Shown here one piece after another: positions 22,335 to 35,659 of a stretch of DNA of 64,000 nt. Position numbers and translations under genes: made by a program. Each line of letters begins with the position of its first letter. Position 1 is the stretch's first letter. The notes beneath the pieces were generated by a model that did no database searches, was not told the origin of the DNA, and saw only the letters and a list, made by a program, of their open reading frames with translations. The stretch lies in the NCBI RefSeq assembly GCF_000283155.1, contig NW_004454173.1, positions 8,576,132 through 8,640,131 of the forward strand, written 5' to 3'. The DNA is from Ceratotherium simum simum (taxonomy: Eukaryota; Chordata; Mammalia; Perissodactyla; Rhinocerotidae).

Positions 22335-24830
22335 CTGAAGAAAGGGGAGATGAAAGAGAGACAGACAAACACCTCTCTCTTCTTCCTTCATTGTTGAGTG
22401 TCTAAAATCTTTTAGCTAGGGTCTCATACTCAACCACCTTCAGAATGGGGAGCAATGGGGACGCTCCAATCTCACAGTTCTAACCAAATAGAACTCATGT
22501 GTCTATACAACTAAAGTTCAGTTTAAAAAAGAAAAACAAGGAGCCCAAGGCCAGACCAGCGGGAAGAATCCACAGGCTGCATTTGACCCTGGCTGCTAAT
22601 TCACTTCCTCCACGGGCCCAGGTATCCTTTAGCTCCAAATCAGGGCCCACCAGGCCTGGTCCATGCTTCTATTTCAGTAGGTCCCTTTAGGTCTCTCAGA
22701 GAAAATGAGGGTGGTGTTAGAATTCTACAGCCACAGTGGGCTCTTCTACCTCACTTTGGAAACATTGAGCTATCCCTCTGCAGCTGGGACGACGGCAAGA
22801 CTGTGCTCAAGGAAATTCGCTGGAAAATCTGAGTGCTGGGAGAAATGTCAGGAATATCGCCTTTCATCCTGGAATATCTACACAGTGCTGTGGTGGTCCT
22901 GTGAGTCAGCAGGAGGAACTTCACCGCACTGCGGCCTCAGGCCTCAAATCAGTGGGGCTATGGCAGTGTCCCAGCCCAACCGGGGTGTGTGGGGGGTAGG
23001 TGGTGTCATGCCAGCCCAGGAATGTGGGCTCCTTCAAGCGTGTGATGCCAGCCTCCCAGGCCAAGTTTGAATTCCCTGGGTTCTTGGGCGGGCACTCTCT
23101 GGAAAGCTCATCTTCCTTTCTTCTTTAGCCAACCATTGCCACTCTCCCAGAAAGTTTCTCTTCAGTGCCAAGAGTGAGTCTCCTAGAGAAGCAGACACTA
23201 TCCTATCCTAGACTTCCAGGAAGGGTGGGAGAGGCCATCAGTCCCCACCCTGTGGCTCCCTGGTCTCAGACTAGGAAAGAAAGGGGAAAAAGAAACCCTA
23301 AGAAGAGGGAACTTGACTGCCTCTTCTTCCCTTTGGCCACACGGTGATTTTTCCTGAACAGACATTTAATAAAATACTTTGGTCCTAATGGAATAGGAAT
23401 GTTCCTGCAGGCAGTAGTCTTCCATAAAGTCTCTTATAAGGCATTGATGTCTTCAAATGGAATTACCTAGATGCTGTTTTCTTTGAAGGTGAATCTGTAC
23501 GCATAAGCCCTAAATTTCCCTGTGAATATCTCCTTCCCTTTGGTTTCCAACCTTTAACACAACAATTGACAAGGAGAATGCGTACCAATAACTACCATAT
23601 TTCCTTGATTCCAAGAAACGCAGGTCACAAAATGCTGATGATTTCTGATGTGATGAAAACAAGAGTACTGGCAGCTGGCAAGTTTTTTTTGGTTATTAGT
23701 TTTAAAGAACTTCGCTGTTTCAGAAGCATTAAAGGGGAGGGAGCAGGCACAGATCTTAGAACCAAGGCAATGCAGAGGTTGGAGTTTTGTTCTTCTCTAG
23801 GGAGTGAGGCAGGAGTTTTCTTCCTCTCTAGGCATGGTGGTAGACGGTGGCTTGGTTAATGATATTATTAAGACCATCCTGGTGTCAGCGAAAGGGAAGC
23901 AGAAGCCTCAATAGTCAGAAAAAATGTATGATCAGCTGGATTTTCAAGCTCTTCCCTTTTTGATGTGCTAGTCAGGCTTCTGCAGGAGAAGAGATATGAA
24001 GAGCAGCAGTGTGTGCAGACACCCACATTTTCCACTGTAGCAGAAAAGCAAAGTCAGTCAACCCCTTCCCAGTTTGCATCTCGGTAGGTTTGTGCTCCTG
24101 GTCATTTCTTTCCCGGAAACTGGGGAATCCGGTCTCAGATAAGAGCAGGTTTGGATATCCCGGTATTACGTAGGGCAAAGATGAAAAATGCTGCTAAGGT
24201 GGTTGAGTTTGTCTTGCAGATGATGCCCTGTATTGTAACTGGCCTTTCTTTGCTGGATTTCTTGTCTCTGTAAATGTATCTGGAAGAGTGAAGCTTGAGG
24301 ACCCAATTCTACTCAGTCAGAACTTATAGTCAAGTTTTTTGTTATTTTCTCAAGACAGTGCTACTAACTAGATTTGTAAGCATCCCGTTTGTCATACCTT
24401 CATTCCCATCCAGGTTCTCACCTTCCCAAGGGGAGCATTATTCTGAGTGATGTTCAGATTCCTGTAATGCATTGTTAGCATGGGTGGTGGGACTGGGCAA
24501 GTCCAGGGTCTGGAGAGCTGTGCAGAGGCAGAAGGGGACTCCAGAAAGAAGCCCCAAATCCTGCCAACCCTTCTCCAAGTGGCAGAGCCTCAGCCCCCTG
24601 CCAGAGCTTGCAGTTTCAAGGAATTGCATTTGATGCAGGTTGTGAGTTATGGCATAACTATGTGTTTGTTTGAAATAGACTTTTTGGTTTGGAAAGTGCC
24701 CTTCACCCTCACCTGACATAGTGCAGTACACTCATTTGCCCTTGTTTGGCTGGTGCTTTGAAACACACAGGCTCAGAGTAGACCATCATGAAGTCATCGT
24801 GGGCTTTGTTTGACCATGAAGGAGGCTTCT
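22335..24830. other. Intron without recognised features
   Basis: Read on both strands, no repeat or coding segment was recognised. G-rich sequence at 22980-23003 (GGGG, GGGGGG, GG, GG) is only a weak quadruplex candidate. The open frames here, up to 121 codons, lack recognisable homology. Confidence 0.45.
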
Positions 24831-24834
24831 CCAC

Positions 24835-25990
24835 CACTCAGTTAGTTGTTCAACAAGTTCTGCACATCTGCTCTGTACTGGGTTTGGCTCTGAAGACCAA
24901 AAGATAAGTAAAACACGATCCTTGCCCTCCAGGATTTAGTCTACTGGGGGCTCCAAACACATAGATAAATTGACAGTTTAAGACATGGTGCCATAAATGC
25001 TCAAAGTAAAGTATAAACAGGGTGCAATGAGAGCAGAAAAAAGGAAGCTATTAATTCTGGTGGAGAAGATCAATGGAAGCTTGGAGAAGAGATGGCATTT
25101 GAGCTATAGGTTTTCAGTTAACAGCAAGATATAGAAATAGATGCCTGGTAGATGGAACAATAGGGCCAGAGGCCTGGAGGCAGGCAAGTGTTCTGGGCTA
25201 AGGCATCATGAGGACTCAGGGACTGGAGGACTGGCATGGGGGAGGTGGCAGTTGGAGAAGGTTGGGATGAGAACATGGAAGGTTCTGAATGCCAGGCTAG
25301 GAAGTTTGGACTTCATTTGCCTGTTAATAGAAGCCATCTGAGGTTTTTGAGAAAGAGACTAACAGGCAATAAAGGTAGTGTGTTAAATAGAGTGCAGAGG
25401 AGCAAGCCTGGAAGCCAGGAGTTCGAGTAGGGGCTGTGGACTAAGTCAGGCAAGAAATAGCCACAGCGTGAAGCAAGCCAGTGACAGTGGGAAGAGAAAG
25501 GAGAAGAGGAATGGGGGCGATCCAGTGGAGGGAAAGCTGAGAGGACTCTGTGATGAACTGGATATGAGGACCAAGGAGTCAGCATCAAAGATAACTCCAA
25601 GATTTCCAGCAGAGGACTCTAAAGCTTTTAACTGAGGGAAGACAGCAGTTGGGTAAAGTCTAGTTTTCATCCTTTTGTCTTTGAAGGGTTGAAACATCCT
25701 TAGTGGCTATGCCCCCCATTCAGTGAATTTCTAACTTCTCATGCAGGTCTGGATCTCTGGAGAGGGGTGTTAGGGTAGAGATTTAGATTTGGGAGCCGTC
25801 TGCCTAGGGTAATATTTGAATCGACGGCATTCAGCTGCACAGGGCAACTGCCCAACTGGGAAGGTCATACACTGAACAAGTCTAGGGAGTGCCAGTCCAT
25901 CATAGTCATTGAAGATCTGCGTGATGACTATGAATTTTCTAGGAATTGGAGGTAACATGTCTTGAGAAGGGGGCACCTTTTTCTAATTTG
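24835..25990 (+). repeat. Ancient mammalian repeat X, long copy
   Basis: Starts around GTTCAACAAGTTCTGCACAT, holds ATCCTTGCCCTCCAGGATTT, GATGGCATTTGAGCTATAGG, AATGCCAGGCTAGGAAGTTT, and the late block GATTTAGATTTGGGAGCCGT. The order matches the copies at 8425 and 49645. The copy is diverged, with small deletions. Confidence 0.6.
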
Positions 25991-26182
25991 CACAAAGGAG
26001 CCATGTGGTCTAGCAGTAGTGCTGGAAATAAACCTAGGCAAGGGCTGAGAACAGACCCATAGTGAACTGCCTACCCTATAAGGGAGTGTAGAGGAGGAGG
26101 CCCCACAAAGGAGACACTTAGGAGTGGTTGAGACTTAAGGAGGATTGTGTGTAGTTGCCTTGGAATTTACCAGAAAACAGTC

Positions 26183-26192
26183 ACCACGTGGT
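26183..26192. promoter_or_regulatory. Palindromic E-box (ACCACGTGGT)
   Basis: A perfect 10-bp palindrome with the CACGTG core, flanked by a 7-bp inverted repeat TTTACCA (26166-26172) and TGGTAAA (26189-26195). CACGTG is bound by MYC/MAX, USF and clock-type bHLH factors. Function here is unproven. Confidence 0.2.
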
Positions 26193-26828
26193 AAACTCTC
26201 ATCTTACTTTGGCTTAGTGACTCAGGTAGAGCTAGTAACATCCCTCCGTTTGCCGTTTTCACACATCCAATGGGTTTTCCTCGACCCCAGCAGTTGGGCT
26301 ATTTAACAGTCTCCATTTGGTTAGAACGTAGAATTATCTGCTGGGCAGGGTGAGCATTGTCAGGGTTGTAGAGCTGGCTCCAGAATGCCCGCTCCAGAGC
26401 CGGCCCTGTGGCTTCTAGGAGGACCAGCCACGTTCGATGTTCCTAGAACGGGGCACTCCCTCAGGCCACTCACCCCTGTCGTGTTTGGCTCTGGCCAGCC
26501 AGGAGTCAGGAGTTGCTGGGGCAGCTCAGCCCGGAACAGGCAGAACCTCTCCGATGGCCCTGCGTCCTGACCTCTGAGGGCCTGGCAGGTGGAAGAAGCT
26601 TCTTGTCTCCTGAGCCACACAAGAAAGAAAGGCATCCTCAGAGGAATGTCTTGGAGGCTGTCTTAGCTCCTCTGTGGCACAAACTACAAAGCTCATAGCT
26701 TCCCCCATGTGTGCCAACAAGAAGGGATAAATGCTTCTTGCAGAAGAGAAAGCATGTGCCCTGCCTTGGCCCATGATTCCATGACTCTCTGCCCACACAG
26801 ACCTGTCATTGCTGCCTCCTGGCACTTG

Positions 26829-26843
26829 TGACCTCATTTGCAT
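26829..26843. promoter_or_regulatory. Half-site plus octamer (TGACCTCATTTGCAT)
   Basis: A nuclear-receptor-like TGACCTCA half-site overlaps by one base a perfect reverse octamer ATTTGCAT. It lies in non-repeat intron. The motif pair is visible; any enhancer role is inference. Confidence 0.2.
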
Positions 26844-26899
26844 CAGTGGAAAGTTACGGGAGGAGAGATAGCACCACCTTGCTGGCCAGGAAGGTGTCA

Positions 26900-28430
26900 C
26901 ATAACCCAGATCAAAAATTCCAAGTGCACAACTGTATCGCTGGGATCCGGGCTCTATAGGCAGATAAAATGTTGTTTGGAATGGCCATACAACTCAGAGC
27001 GAAGCTGGGGTTTATCTGAGTGGGTGGAACTCGGTTGCTTGTATGTTACTTAGATCAGTCAGTCAAAATGTTCTGTTTTCAAAATAATTCACTTTTTTCA
27101 GATCTTGAGTTTTGGTAATTTTTTTTCATCAGCTGATTCTCTGCTTCTTAATTTGAATGAGGAATAGAGTACTTTTTCCAATGGGAAAAAGATCACTTGT
27201 CCTGTCTCTGGGGCTCACTGTTTTTTTCTAACCATAGGTGAGCCTAGGCTCCCTGGCCCACATGTCAGAAGGCCTCGGGGAGCTCTTGGGACGATTTCAT
27301 GCACTCCATCCTGTAAATGGGCAGGTGATCACATCACTCCTTTTTAAAGAAAGGACTCTGAAGCATAGAGGAGGGGAGAGAATTTTTCCATGGCTTCTGA
27401 GGGAGAATCGAGGCATGGAACTCAAGAGGCTGAGGTTCCCGAAATGTGTTCCCAAACTCCCTTCTCTGGAAAACACAGGGAACTGGCCAGTTCCCAGTGA
27501 AATTTTTGATTTATCAACTTCCAAAAAGAAACAAACTCCATATGATGAGAATCGTGTTCTTTGGTTTGGGCTTAAAGGATTTTCTGAGGTTAAAACTTAA
27601 AAGTTGTTTCTTATGTAATATTCCATCCCGTCTGGCTTTGGAGTTTTCCATGAGATACCTTTAAAACAAATAATCAAATGAGATTTTCAACTTATGAAGG
27701 ACTTTAGGAATCTCATTATTCGTTTTCTTCCTGGATTGACCTTTTAATTTTATGCAAGCTGTACCGGGGTGATTTGTCTTGTCTGGTTATAATACCACAC
27801 TGTTTTATGGATGCTTAATCACCAGGCACACACATTAGTCACCAGTTGCTGTGCCTGCAAGCCCAGCTTTCTTATAGTAACTCTGGGACCAAATTGAGAG
27901 CCAGATAGAGGACAGTGCGACTGGATGGGTGGCATAAAGCATTCACCACCAGTGGCAGAAAGCAGTTCTTACCATTTCTTCCTCATTTCCTCAGCACCTA
28001 TCGTGTACAGAACACCAACTAGTCAGTGGAAGGAGATACACAGGCCAGAAGGGTTTTCACTCAAGAGGTGTGTGGACAAAGCGAATGCAACCAGAGTTCA
28101 GGGTAAGAAACACAGGGCTTGTTCAGTTCAATCGGTGCTTAATTGCCCACTCGGCTCTATGCAGGCACCTTGTTCTGAGGTTTGAGAGCTGAAATAAGCA
28201 TGGGAAGGACCCACAGGGAAACCAACAATTACAGTCAGTGCAATAAATGCTATAATTAGAAGCATGCACCGAATAGCATTGGAGCACCGAGGAGAGACGC
28301 CAAGCTTGTCCTGGGAAGGGAGGCAGAAGGCTTCTGAGGCAGAGCGGCTTCCTTGAGGCTGCATGTCAGCCCAGGAGAGAGGAAGGAAGAAACGTGCTGG
28401 GCATAGCTCCTCAAACTAGCTGATGGTAAA
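26900..28430. other. Intron without recognised features
   Basis: No repeat, RNA gene or coding segment was recognised. Open frames of up to 120 codons lack homology that I recognise and have no splice-consistent context with PRKCH. Confidence 0.45.
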
Positions 28431-28633
28431 CCAGTGGGCTTTTTCCTTTCTCAATCCATTTAGGACCAATACTTTTATAAAATGTAATAAAAGTAAATTA
28501 CTAGAAAAATTAAATTTTAAAAAGACATAATATAGAGGCCCAAATTTTTATTATTAGGTTCAACAGACATAAGATTATTATCAAATAGTTATAAAAGTTT
28601 CCAAACGCTGACTCTCCATTTTTCTACTTATTT

Positions 28634-28664
28634 CATCATTCATTTTCATTCATTCATTCATTTT
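28634..28664. repeat. Short (CATT)n microsatellite
   Basis: About seven imperfect CATT units. Just downstream (28715-28732) GTGGACCACACTTTGAACAG resembles the reverse end of a MER5-type hAT element. Confidence 0.7.
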
Positions 28665-28729
28665 CTAATTACTTCATTGCAGGCCAGTAGCAGTTTGCAA
28701 GTGAGTCCTAGTACGTGGACCACACTTTG

Positions 28730-29180
28730 AACAGCGCTGCTGTAAGCACAGGAGAACACACATGAGGGCAGAGAGGTCCATGGAGAGCGTGGTGCTCATC
28801 CAGGGATCTGAACCAGGTAGAGAGCAGTGAGGCAGGAAATAAGGCTGGAGGGGCAGGCAGCAGCCCAATGGTGGAGCTTTACAGGTAGGTGCGAAAGCCA
28901 GAAGGGGACCTCTGAAAGGTTCACACGTTAAAGGGACAAGATCAGAATTGTGTTTCAGAAAAACTGGTCCAGCACAGAGAATGGAGGGGAAAAAGGTGGA
29001 GAGACCGGTTAGGAAATGCAGTGATCTGGGTGGGAAATGTTGGGGCTGAACATTGGCCATGGCAGTGTGGTGGAGAGAAGGCGTCCAATCCTAAATATAA
29101 TCAAGAGGAGTAGCTTTTTAGTCCAGCTTTTAGTGATGGACTGGACATGAGAAGTGGAGAGGGGATATCATCAGATGAGA
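28730..29180 (+). repeat. Ancient mammalian repeat X, middle part
   Basis: Holds the middle blocks of repeat X: AATAAGGCTGGAGGGGCAGG, GGACAAGATCAGAATTGTGT, ATGCAGTGATCTGGGTGGGA and GATGGACTGGACATGAGAAG. Confidence 0.5.
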
Positions 29181-30310
29181 AAACTGAGGCCCAGAGAGGT
29201 GACAGAGCTGAGGCTAGAAGCTTTGCTTTCTGCCTTGGGACAGGTGTTCTTGTCCCTTGACTAACTGTCCAGGCAGTGCACCAGTTAATACCAGCATTCT
29301 AGCTGGGCCTCCAACCCCCATGCTGCCTCTGAAGAGAGGGGAGGATATCCATCAGAAAGCACCAGTGCACCGAGATGCCAGCCTGCTCGCCAACACCCCT
29401 CTACCCCCGCTGCCCAGCTGCACTCATCCAGCCTGCCTGATCCCTGTGCTCTCTGCTCACAGTCAGTCTTAATGACAGAAGCCACTCCAAGAGTTCACTG
29501 TGTCCTGTAGTAGCCAGTTAAATCCACGTAAATCCTGTTGAGGCATCGACGGAATTTTTAATATCCTTTTACGAGAACAAAGGTTGCTGTCACCTATAAG
29601 CACCACGAACAGGCAGTCACTAAGCAGGCAAATTTTCCTTTCTGGTGTCTCTTGGAATTGGTTTGAGTCTAGACTGGTCTTGAAGGATTGATGTCTAGAG
29701 TAAGGTGGACTCGAGAGTGTGTTCAGAGCCACAGAGGTTCCTGGGATGCTGCCTTGGTCCTAGGTCATCCCCAAGACAGGACCCCAGCAGGCAATGGCAG
29801 CTTCATGTTGGCTCCAGAGGTCCAGATGGGTGCCAGGCTCCCAGCACAAACCAGAATCCACTCAGCTTCCTCAGAGTGCCCCACGTCCTCCCTAATCCAC
29901 GCTCACTGGGGTCTGAGAACCAAACCGACTCCACCTGGCAGAGGGGGGACCTGCTGTTCAGATTAACAGCCACTTATTAGGGGCCTACTATGCGCAGAGC
30001 ACTGTGTTAGGCACCGAAGTGAACTCAAAAATGTAAAGATGGAAAAATGAAAGGAAGGAGGCACCTCACCTCACGGAGATCACATTTTATTTGGGAAAAT
30101 AATAATCATAAAATAACAGCAGCCCGAGGCAGGATTTTGGAATTCGTGCTCCCTGGCTGCCCCTCCTTTGAATATCCATGACCTTTGTTGGGTTCCTGTA
30201 GTAAAGGAAGGCGGACACCCGTGCAGTGGTATTGATGGAAATTCTTGAATGTAATCATGGTGCCAGGAGTTACTGCTCATTTGTGAAAACACATGATAAA
30301 AAATATTAAT

Positions 30311-30350
30311 AGGTATCTTTTCGACATTTCGACATTTTGAAAAGATACCT
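30311..30350. repeat. Perfect 12-bp inverted repeat (hairpin)
   Basis: Arms AGGTATCTTTTC (30311-30322) and GAAAAGATACCT (30339-30350) are exact reverse complements. The 16-nt loop together with the end of the left arm contains a direct repeat of CGACATTT. Downstream (about 30352-30400) is L1 ORF2-like sequence. No transcript is implied by the sequence alone. Confidence 0.9.
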
Positions 30351-31194
30351 TCATTTATGACAGCATTGTTTATAACAGTGAAAAATTGGAAACAACATCT
30401 CCCAAAAGGGGCCTTGTAGGATCTAGGTTTTATCACACCACTGAATGTGCGAGATCAATATCCACTATCGGGTTTATGTCCTCAGTAATTAGGCAGGGTG
30501 AGGGTAGGGAGCCAGGACTGGCTGTACCAGTTGAGTTTTATTGGATTGCGTTGGGAGGTACAGATACCATGTCACTTCTTGGTAATTCTGTGTTTTATTT
30601 CTGGAGAATTTCAGTTCTCTAGGATGGAAATAAATTTCTCCAGCCACAGTGTTTTATAGATAGTAACAGGATTTAGTGACTTCTCTCATCCTCCTTTAAC
30701 TTATTCTGCTTAAATGAATGTGTTGCCTGTGGTGAACTGCCCAGCATTTGACAGACCAGATGGAACTGGATGAACCTCAACTTAAACCAGCCTTTTCTCA
30801 TTGTACTGATCAGGGCTGCGGATACTGAACAGAGCTCTTAGTTCCTATATCTTAATGCTTCAGAGTTTGGTCTCAGCCAAGATGGGTGAAGTAGACAAAG
30901 GTGTTGTGGCTAAGGTAGCTTAACCAGGTCTTGAGATGTTTTGCTTCTTGCCTGCTGCCAGGCTGTGGCACTATATGGCCAACCCACTCTGGCTCCTTCC
31001 TATATGACCCACAGAGCAGTTTATAAGCCAGATGTGTCACTTCATGTAATAGACCTACTTGCCCGAAACTCAAAAACTTACAATGTTATTTAGAATTTAC
31101 AAAGTTTGTGTATACTCTCAATTGGTTGTGATTCTTATAAAAATCTTAAGCAATAGGCCATGTGAATGTTATCTGCTTTTCAGTTGATGAGAAA

Positions 31195-31440
31195 GTAATA
31201 GCTAAGGCTTCTGAAGCACTTAATGCGTTCCAGGCACTATTCTAAGCAATTCACATTAAATAACTCATAATTCCCATGAAGCCAAAACTGTTGTCTGCAT
31301 TTCATGATAAGGAAACAAGCATGGAGTGGTTAAGTAACTTGCCCAAGATCACACAGCTAGTAAGTAGCAGGGCCAAGACTCAAACCCAGGCAGCCTGGCT
31401 CCAGAGTCTGTGTCCTTCACCTCACACTATACTGCCTTTT
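31195..31440 (-). repeat. MIR SINE, antisense
   Basis: Reverse MIR order is well kept: GCACTATTCTAAGCAATTCA, TTTCATGATAAGGAAACAAG, TTAAGTAACTTGCCCAAGAT, CACACAGCTAGTAAGTAGCA, CTCAAACCCAGGCAGCCTGG. Confidence 0.85.
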
Positions 31441-31599
31441 GGATTCAGACAGACAGACAGAGGTTGGTTGAATACCACCACCACCTGCCGCAAAGGTCAC
31501 ATGGTAGTTAGGGAAGGAAGCAGACTGAGGGAGAAGAGCATACTTGAGAATTTGCCCTTGGCCTCTATCTATCTGTGTGTGTGAGGACTCCATTCTTGG

Positions 31600-34500
31600 C
31601 TACAAGTCTGGATTTGCTCTGTCTCCAGAATTGATCACTCTGGATTTGTTACCAGTTAACCAGTTAAGATCACCAGCATGGACTCCGGTTCTCTAGGAAG
31701 TGTAAAATATGCCCCACTATTATTGCTGTATGAAACCTTATATTTGCAAAAGGTCTTTAATTGCCTCTATAATGTACACACGGACGTATAATGTTGCTGC
31801 ACGGGTTACTTATAGAGTGAAATCCAGGGTTAGTGACTATTTAGATTAAGGTCTATCATCTTGTGACCTTAGTGATAGTGAAACTGAGGTGCTGGGGAAG
31901 TTGACCAGACAGAAATAGCCATTATTTACTCAATCAAGATTAGTCCAGCATTTAGGCAAGAAGAATATCAGTCTCCTCTCAAAAGGTGTGTTCATCGGTT
32001 AATTTTGCCCACAAGTTTGGTGATACTTTCTAAACTGAAAATAAGACACATAGGCAAAAAAAATAATTCTTCCCCTGATTTGTGAATTCTGTTGACTTTT
32101 AAGATCTTAGAAAATTAGGATGACTCTTACTTTTGCATTTAATAGGTTATCTTTGTTAAGAAGACTACTACTGTGTAAAATTGGAAAGTCTTTGGACAGT
32201 GTCTCCACATATAAGTACTCAAATATTTAAAAATAAACACCTAAATGTCTATCTTGGGAAACCTGGGCTCTGCCAAACCAGGTGCTGGGGACAGAGTGGG
32301 TGGGTGCTCAGGAAGTAGCAGTGAATTCTCCCAAAGGGAATTTCATAGGGGAAAATTCAATATCTTTGGCACATTTTGCTATGAAATGCCCAGCATTAGG
32401 AGGAAATCAGTAAAGTTCCTTGGAAAGGGACTCAGATGTGTGTTGCTATCATGTGTCCAGCCTGTGATCAGTACTCTGGAAATGACCTGTGAAATATTCC
32501 AGGCCTACCCTTGGAGTTTGAAATCTGATTGAGGAAAGCAAGGCTTTTTATGTAAAACATATTAGAGAACAAAGCAATCCTGATTGGAATCTAGAACTAA
32601 AATGTGAGGTTCATATTTAATTCCAAGGTCCTGGATGTGGTTCTGAACTACAGGTGTCCTCCTGGGTTTATCAGACTTCCCCTTAGATGGCTCAGATTTA
32701 ATCTCTGATGGGCATAGTAGATAACCAGAGAGATCTGCTAATGTGGCCAAAAGTTCTGGTTCAAGTCAGAAGGCTGCCTCCCTCCCTTCCCCTCCGATAT
32801 TGCGTAAGGCATTACTAATGCTGGCAATGGTTTGTGTTTAGGCATTTGCCAAAAGCAGCCAGCATATCCCTTCCTGAGGTTGGTGCTATAAACTCTACTC
32901 CATCCTGTCATAAAACATTCCTCATCACCCCCACCCAGCAGTACCCACGTCCCCTTTCAGTGTGCAAGGCTGCGTGCTTGGACAGCAAATGGCTACAACA
33001 ACTTTTGCTGTTTGTTTTTCCCAAGCCAAAGAGAATTTCTAACCCTGGCAAAGCAAGGATGTTCCTACTTCCTCTCAATGGGGTGTCTTCAGGGAACCAG
33101 CCTCAGCACCGACAGGGTCTAGTGCCCCTCGTCAGAAGAGCCCTGGGTTTCCTTAGAGGGAACCAGCCATAGCTAGACAGGTTAGGATGTCTCATGGTCC
33201 CCTCATGTGTTGGTCTGTGTGTTTGTATTGATAGCTTGATTGTCTGGCTTAACTTCCTAAGGACAAGGGCCACAGCGTTTATCCACTTAATAACAACAAC
33301 AACAGCAACAATAGCTAACATTTACCTAGTGCTGTGTGCCCTCTAATGTTTAACAGAGTGTCTCTCTATGAACCCATTACTATTGGTGCCATGTATCCAA
33401 CAAACCTGGTAGGATCCTTATGCCCCTGCCCATCCCCACTCCACAGCTGTCCCAATTGTCGTTAAGATCTTATTGCTTAAGAGGGAACTATGTTCTGATT
33501 CCTCCGTGCCGGAAATCTTTCGCTCCTTCGTCTTCACGCACATGCCCTGCAAGCAGCCAGCCAGTAAGGAGCTCCTCCATGCCTATCCTGTCCCTGGCTC
33601 ACAGGCTCTCAGAATCCTCTTGACTCTCTGATCCTATTTATGGTCTTGCTATATGAGAACCTCCATCTCCTTGTTGAATTTCTGCAGCGGGGAAGCAAGG
33701 CTGCCCCGGCAGGTGGTTCTCCGTGGGTCAGCTGCGCTTGGCTGTCTGCACCAGGGGAGCTTGAGGAGTCGAGCAGGGTTCAGTGTCTTGACCCCTTTAT
33801 CCTCTCTGGACTATCAAGTCCAAGTGTACCGTTGGCCCCAGCATCCTTTCTGTGTTGTCGGAGCTAAGGCCCAATGGTCAGGAGGCCCCTAGCTACCAAG
33901 GGTCTGTCATCTCCTTGGTGTCTGTGTCTTGCCTCCTTAGTGTCCCCCACTTGCCTCCCTGCCTTCCCTTCTGAGTGCATCCGCACACTGAACGCTGCCA
34001 GGTATCACGTAGGAAGCATTTTGGCAAGGAGCCTCAGCGAGAGAGGTTTTCTTGGCAACTGTAAAATAAAAGTATTGTAAGGAGCTACTAAATAAATCTG
34101 TGCTACTTCAGCTAGGGAATTTCAGCCCTCCTGGGAGTAGAGGGGTGTGGAATGAAAAAATATATATAGAAGGATCAGCTGTCAGCCTGATGGCTCGTTG
34201 ATTTGATGGTTCTAAGGAGATGTATGATCTGCACACTGTGGACATTAATCAAACCCATTGCCTCCTGTATTTGTCCGGAGAGTCAATGGATGTTTTCTTT
34301 GTACATTTTTTCCTACCATAAGACACGGCAAGGGGAACTCTCTCGGTCCCTTTGCTCAAGTTAGGTCGGTTCTGTGTGTACACAGTGGTGAGGGTGGAAA
34401 CATGCTGCCTGCATTCCAAGGGCTTCAGACACCAGAGCTGGATGGAGACCAACCCCTGCCTGTGGGGATTAGTCTGTGAGTCCTTGGCCCTGTTTTAAAT

Positions 34501-34700
34501 GGGATGTAAGAGCCAGACTTGCACAGAGTCATTTTTATGATCATTTCCCATCCCAAGTAGCTGTTGGGAAGAAATATGAAAGGGTAGGGGGAAAGAGCCT
34601 CAGAGGAGCATCGGTAACACTTTCTGGGTTGGAGAGTGTTTTATTGACTTTCTTCATTCATTAGAAAATGAGTTATTTTGCATTCAGCCTTATAATGATG
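31600..34700. other. Intron, mostly without recognised features
   Basis: Only a short ACAACAACAACAGCAACAAT stretch with a MIR-like CTAACATTTACCTAGTGCTG (about 33290-33345) stands out. No coding segment or RNA gene was recognised on either strand. Confidence 0.45.
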
Positions 34701-34719
34701 GATGCTGATGTTTCATATA

Positions 34720-34918
34720 CAGTCACGCACCACATGACGTTTCGGTCAACGACAGACCACATATACAACGGTGGTCCCCTAGGATTAACCATATAGCCTA
34801 GGTGTGTAGGAGGCTATACCATCTAGATTTGTGTATACTCTGTGATGTTCGCACAATGACAAAATCGCCTAACAACTGTTTCTCAGAAGGTATCCTTTTG
34901 TTAAGCAATGCATTACTG
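34720..34918. mobile_element. Tigger/pogo-type MITE
   Basis: The 199-bp element is bounded by TA dinucleotides (34718-34719 and 34919-34920). It begins CAGTCACGCACCACATGACG and its reverse complement begins CAGTAATGCATTGCTTAACA, giving imperfect terminal inverted repeats. TA target and CAG termini fit Tc1/mariner-class Tigger elements. There is no transposase frame. Confidence 0.75.
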
Positions 34919-35659
34919 TATTTGTTCTTACGCAGATGTTCTGATAGATCAGCCTCACAAACACCAGATAAAATGTCACTTCATGAGGAGAAATGGCGTG
35001 GGGACTTCATTTAGTAATTTGCAATGTTGCTTCTTTTAGCAGTGGCCTCATTTTCATACTTAAGTTGGTTCAGACTACAGGGACATGTCATGGGGCTATT
35101 GAAAATATAAATGCCATCCACTACAATTACGTACATGGTAGATACTTTAGGTAATTTCGATGGTAAAAAATGAGCTTATGACAACAGATTCAGAATTCTG
35201 AGTCCACAAACGTTCAGGTTCCCTAAGCAAGTGCGGTGATATTTTTCAACATGCCCTTGCAGACTGATTCCAAAAGAAATCCTTTCCATTCCTACTAGTG
35301 GATCATTTTCCCTACATGTCTTCCTTGGGAATTACAGCCTTAAATGGTACAGAAACCAAAGAAAAGGATTAAAGCCAAAATATGTAAATATATATTTTAG
35401 TGACTTCTTCCTGGTTATCAAAATAGTACATAATTCCTATAAGAAATTTAGAAAATACTAAAAAAGAAAAGAAAAATCATTCATAAACTTATCACCCAGA
35501 AATAGACTTTTAACCTTTCTCTTCTATCTTTTCCTATCTCTCCTTTTTCTCTCCTGTCTTCCTTCCTTCAACATTCCTCATAATTGTAACATAATTAAGT
35601 GAATACTGAAAATACAATTTCGTATCCTGTTTTTTCACCTAGAATTGTATCAGCCCATA

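Noticed and set aside
26398..26414. ERE-like AGCCGGCCCTGTGGCTT
   Set aside because: Similarity stops after about 17 bases; no body, tail or target duplication follows.
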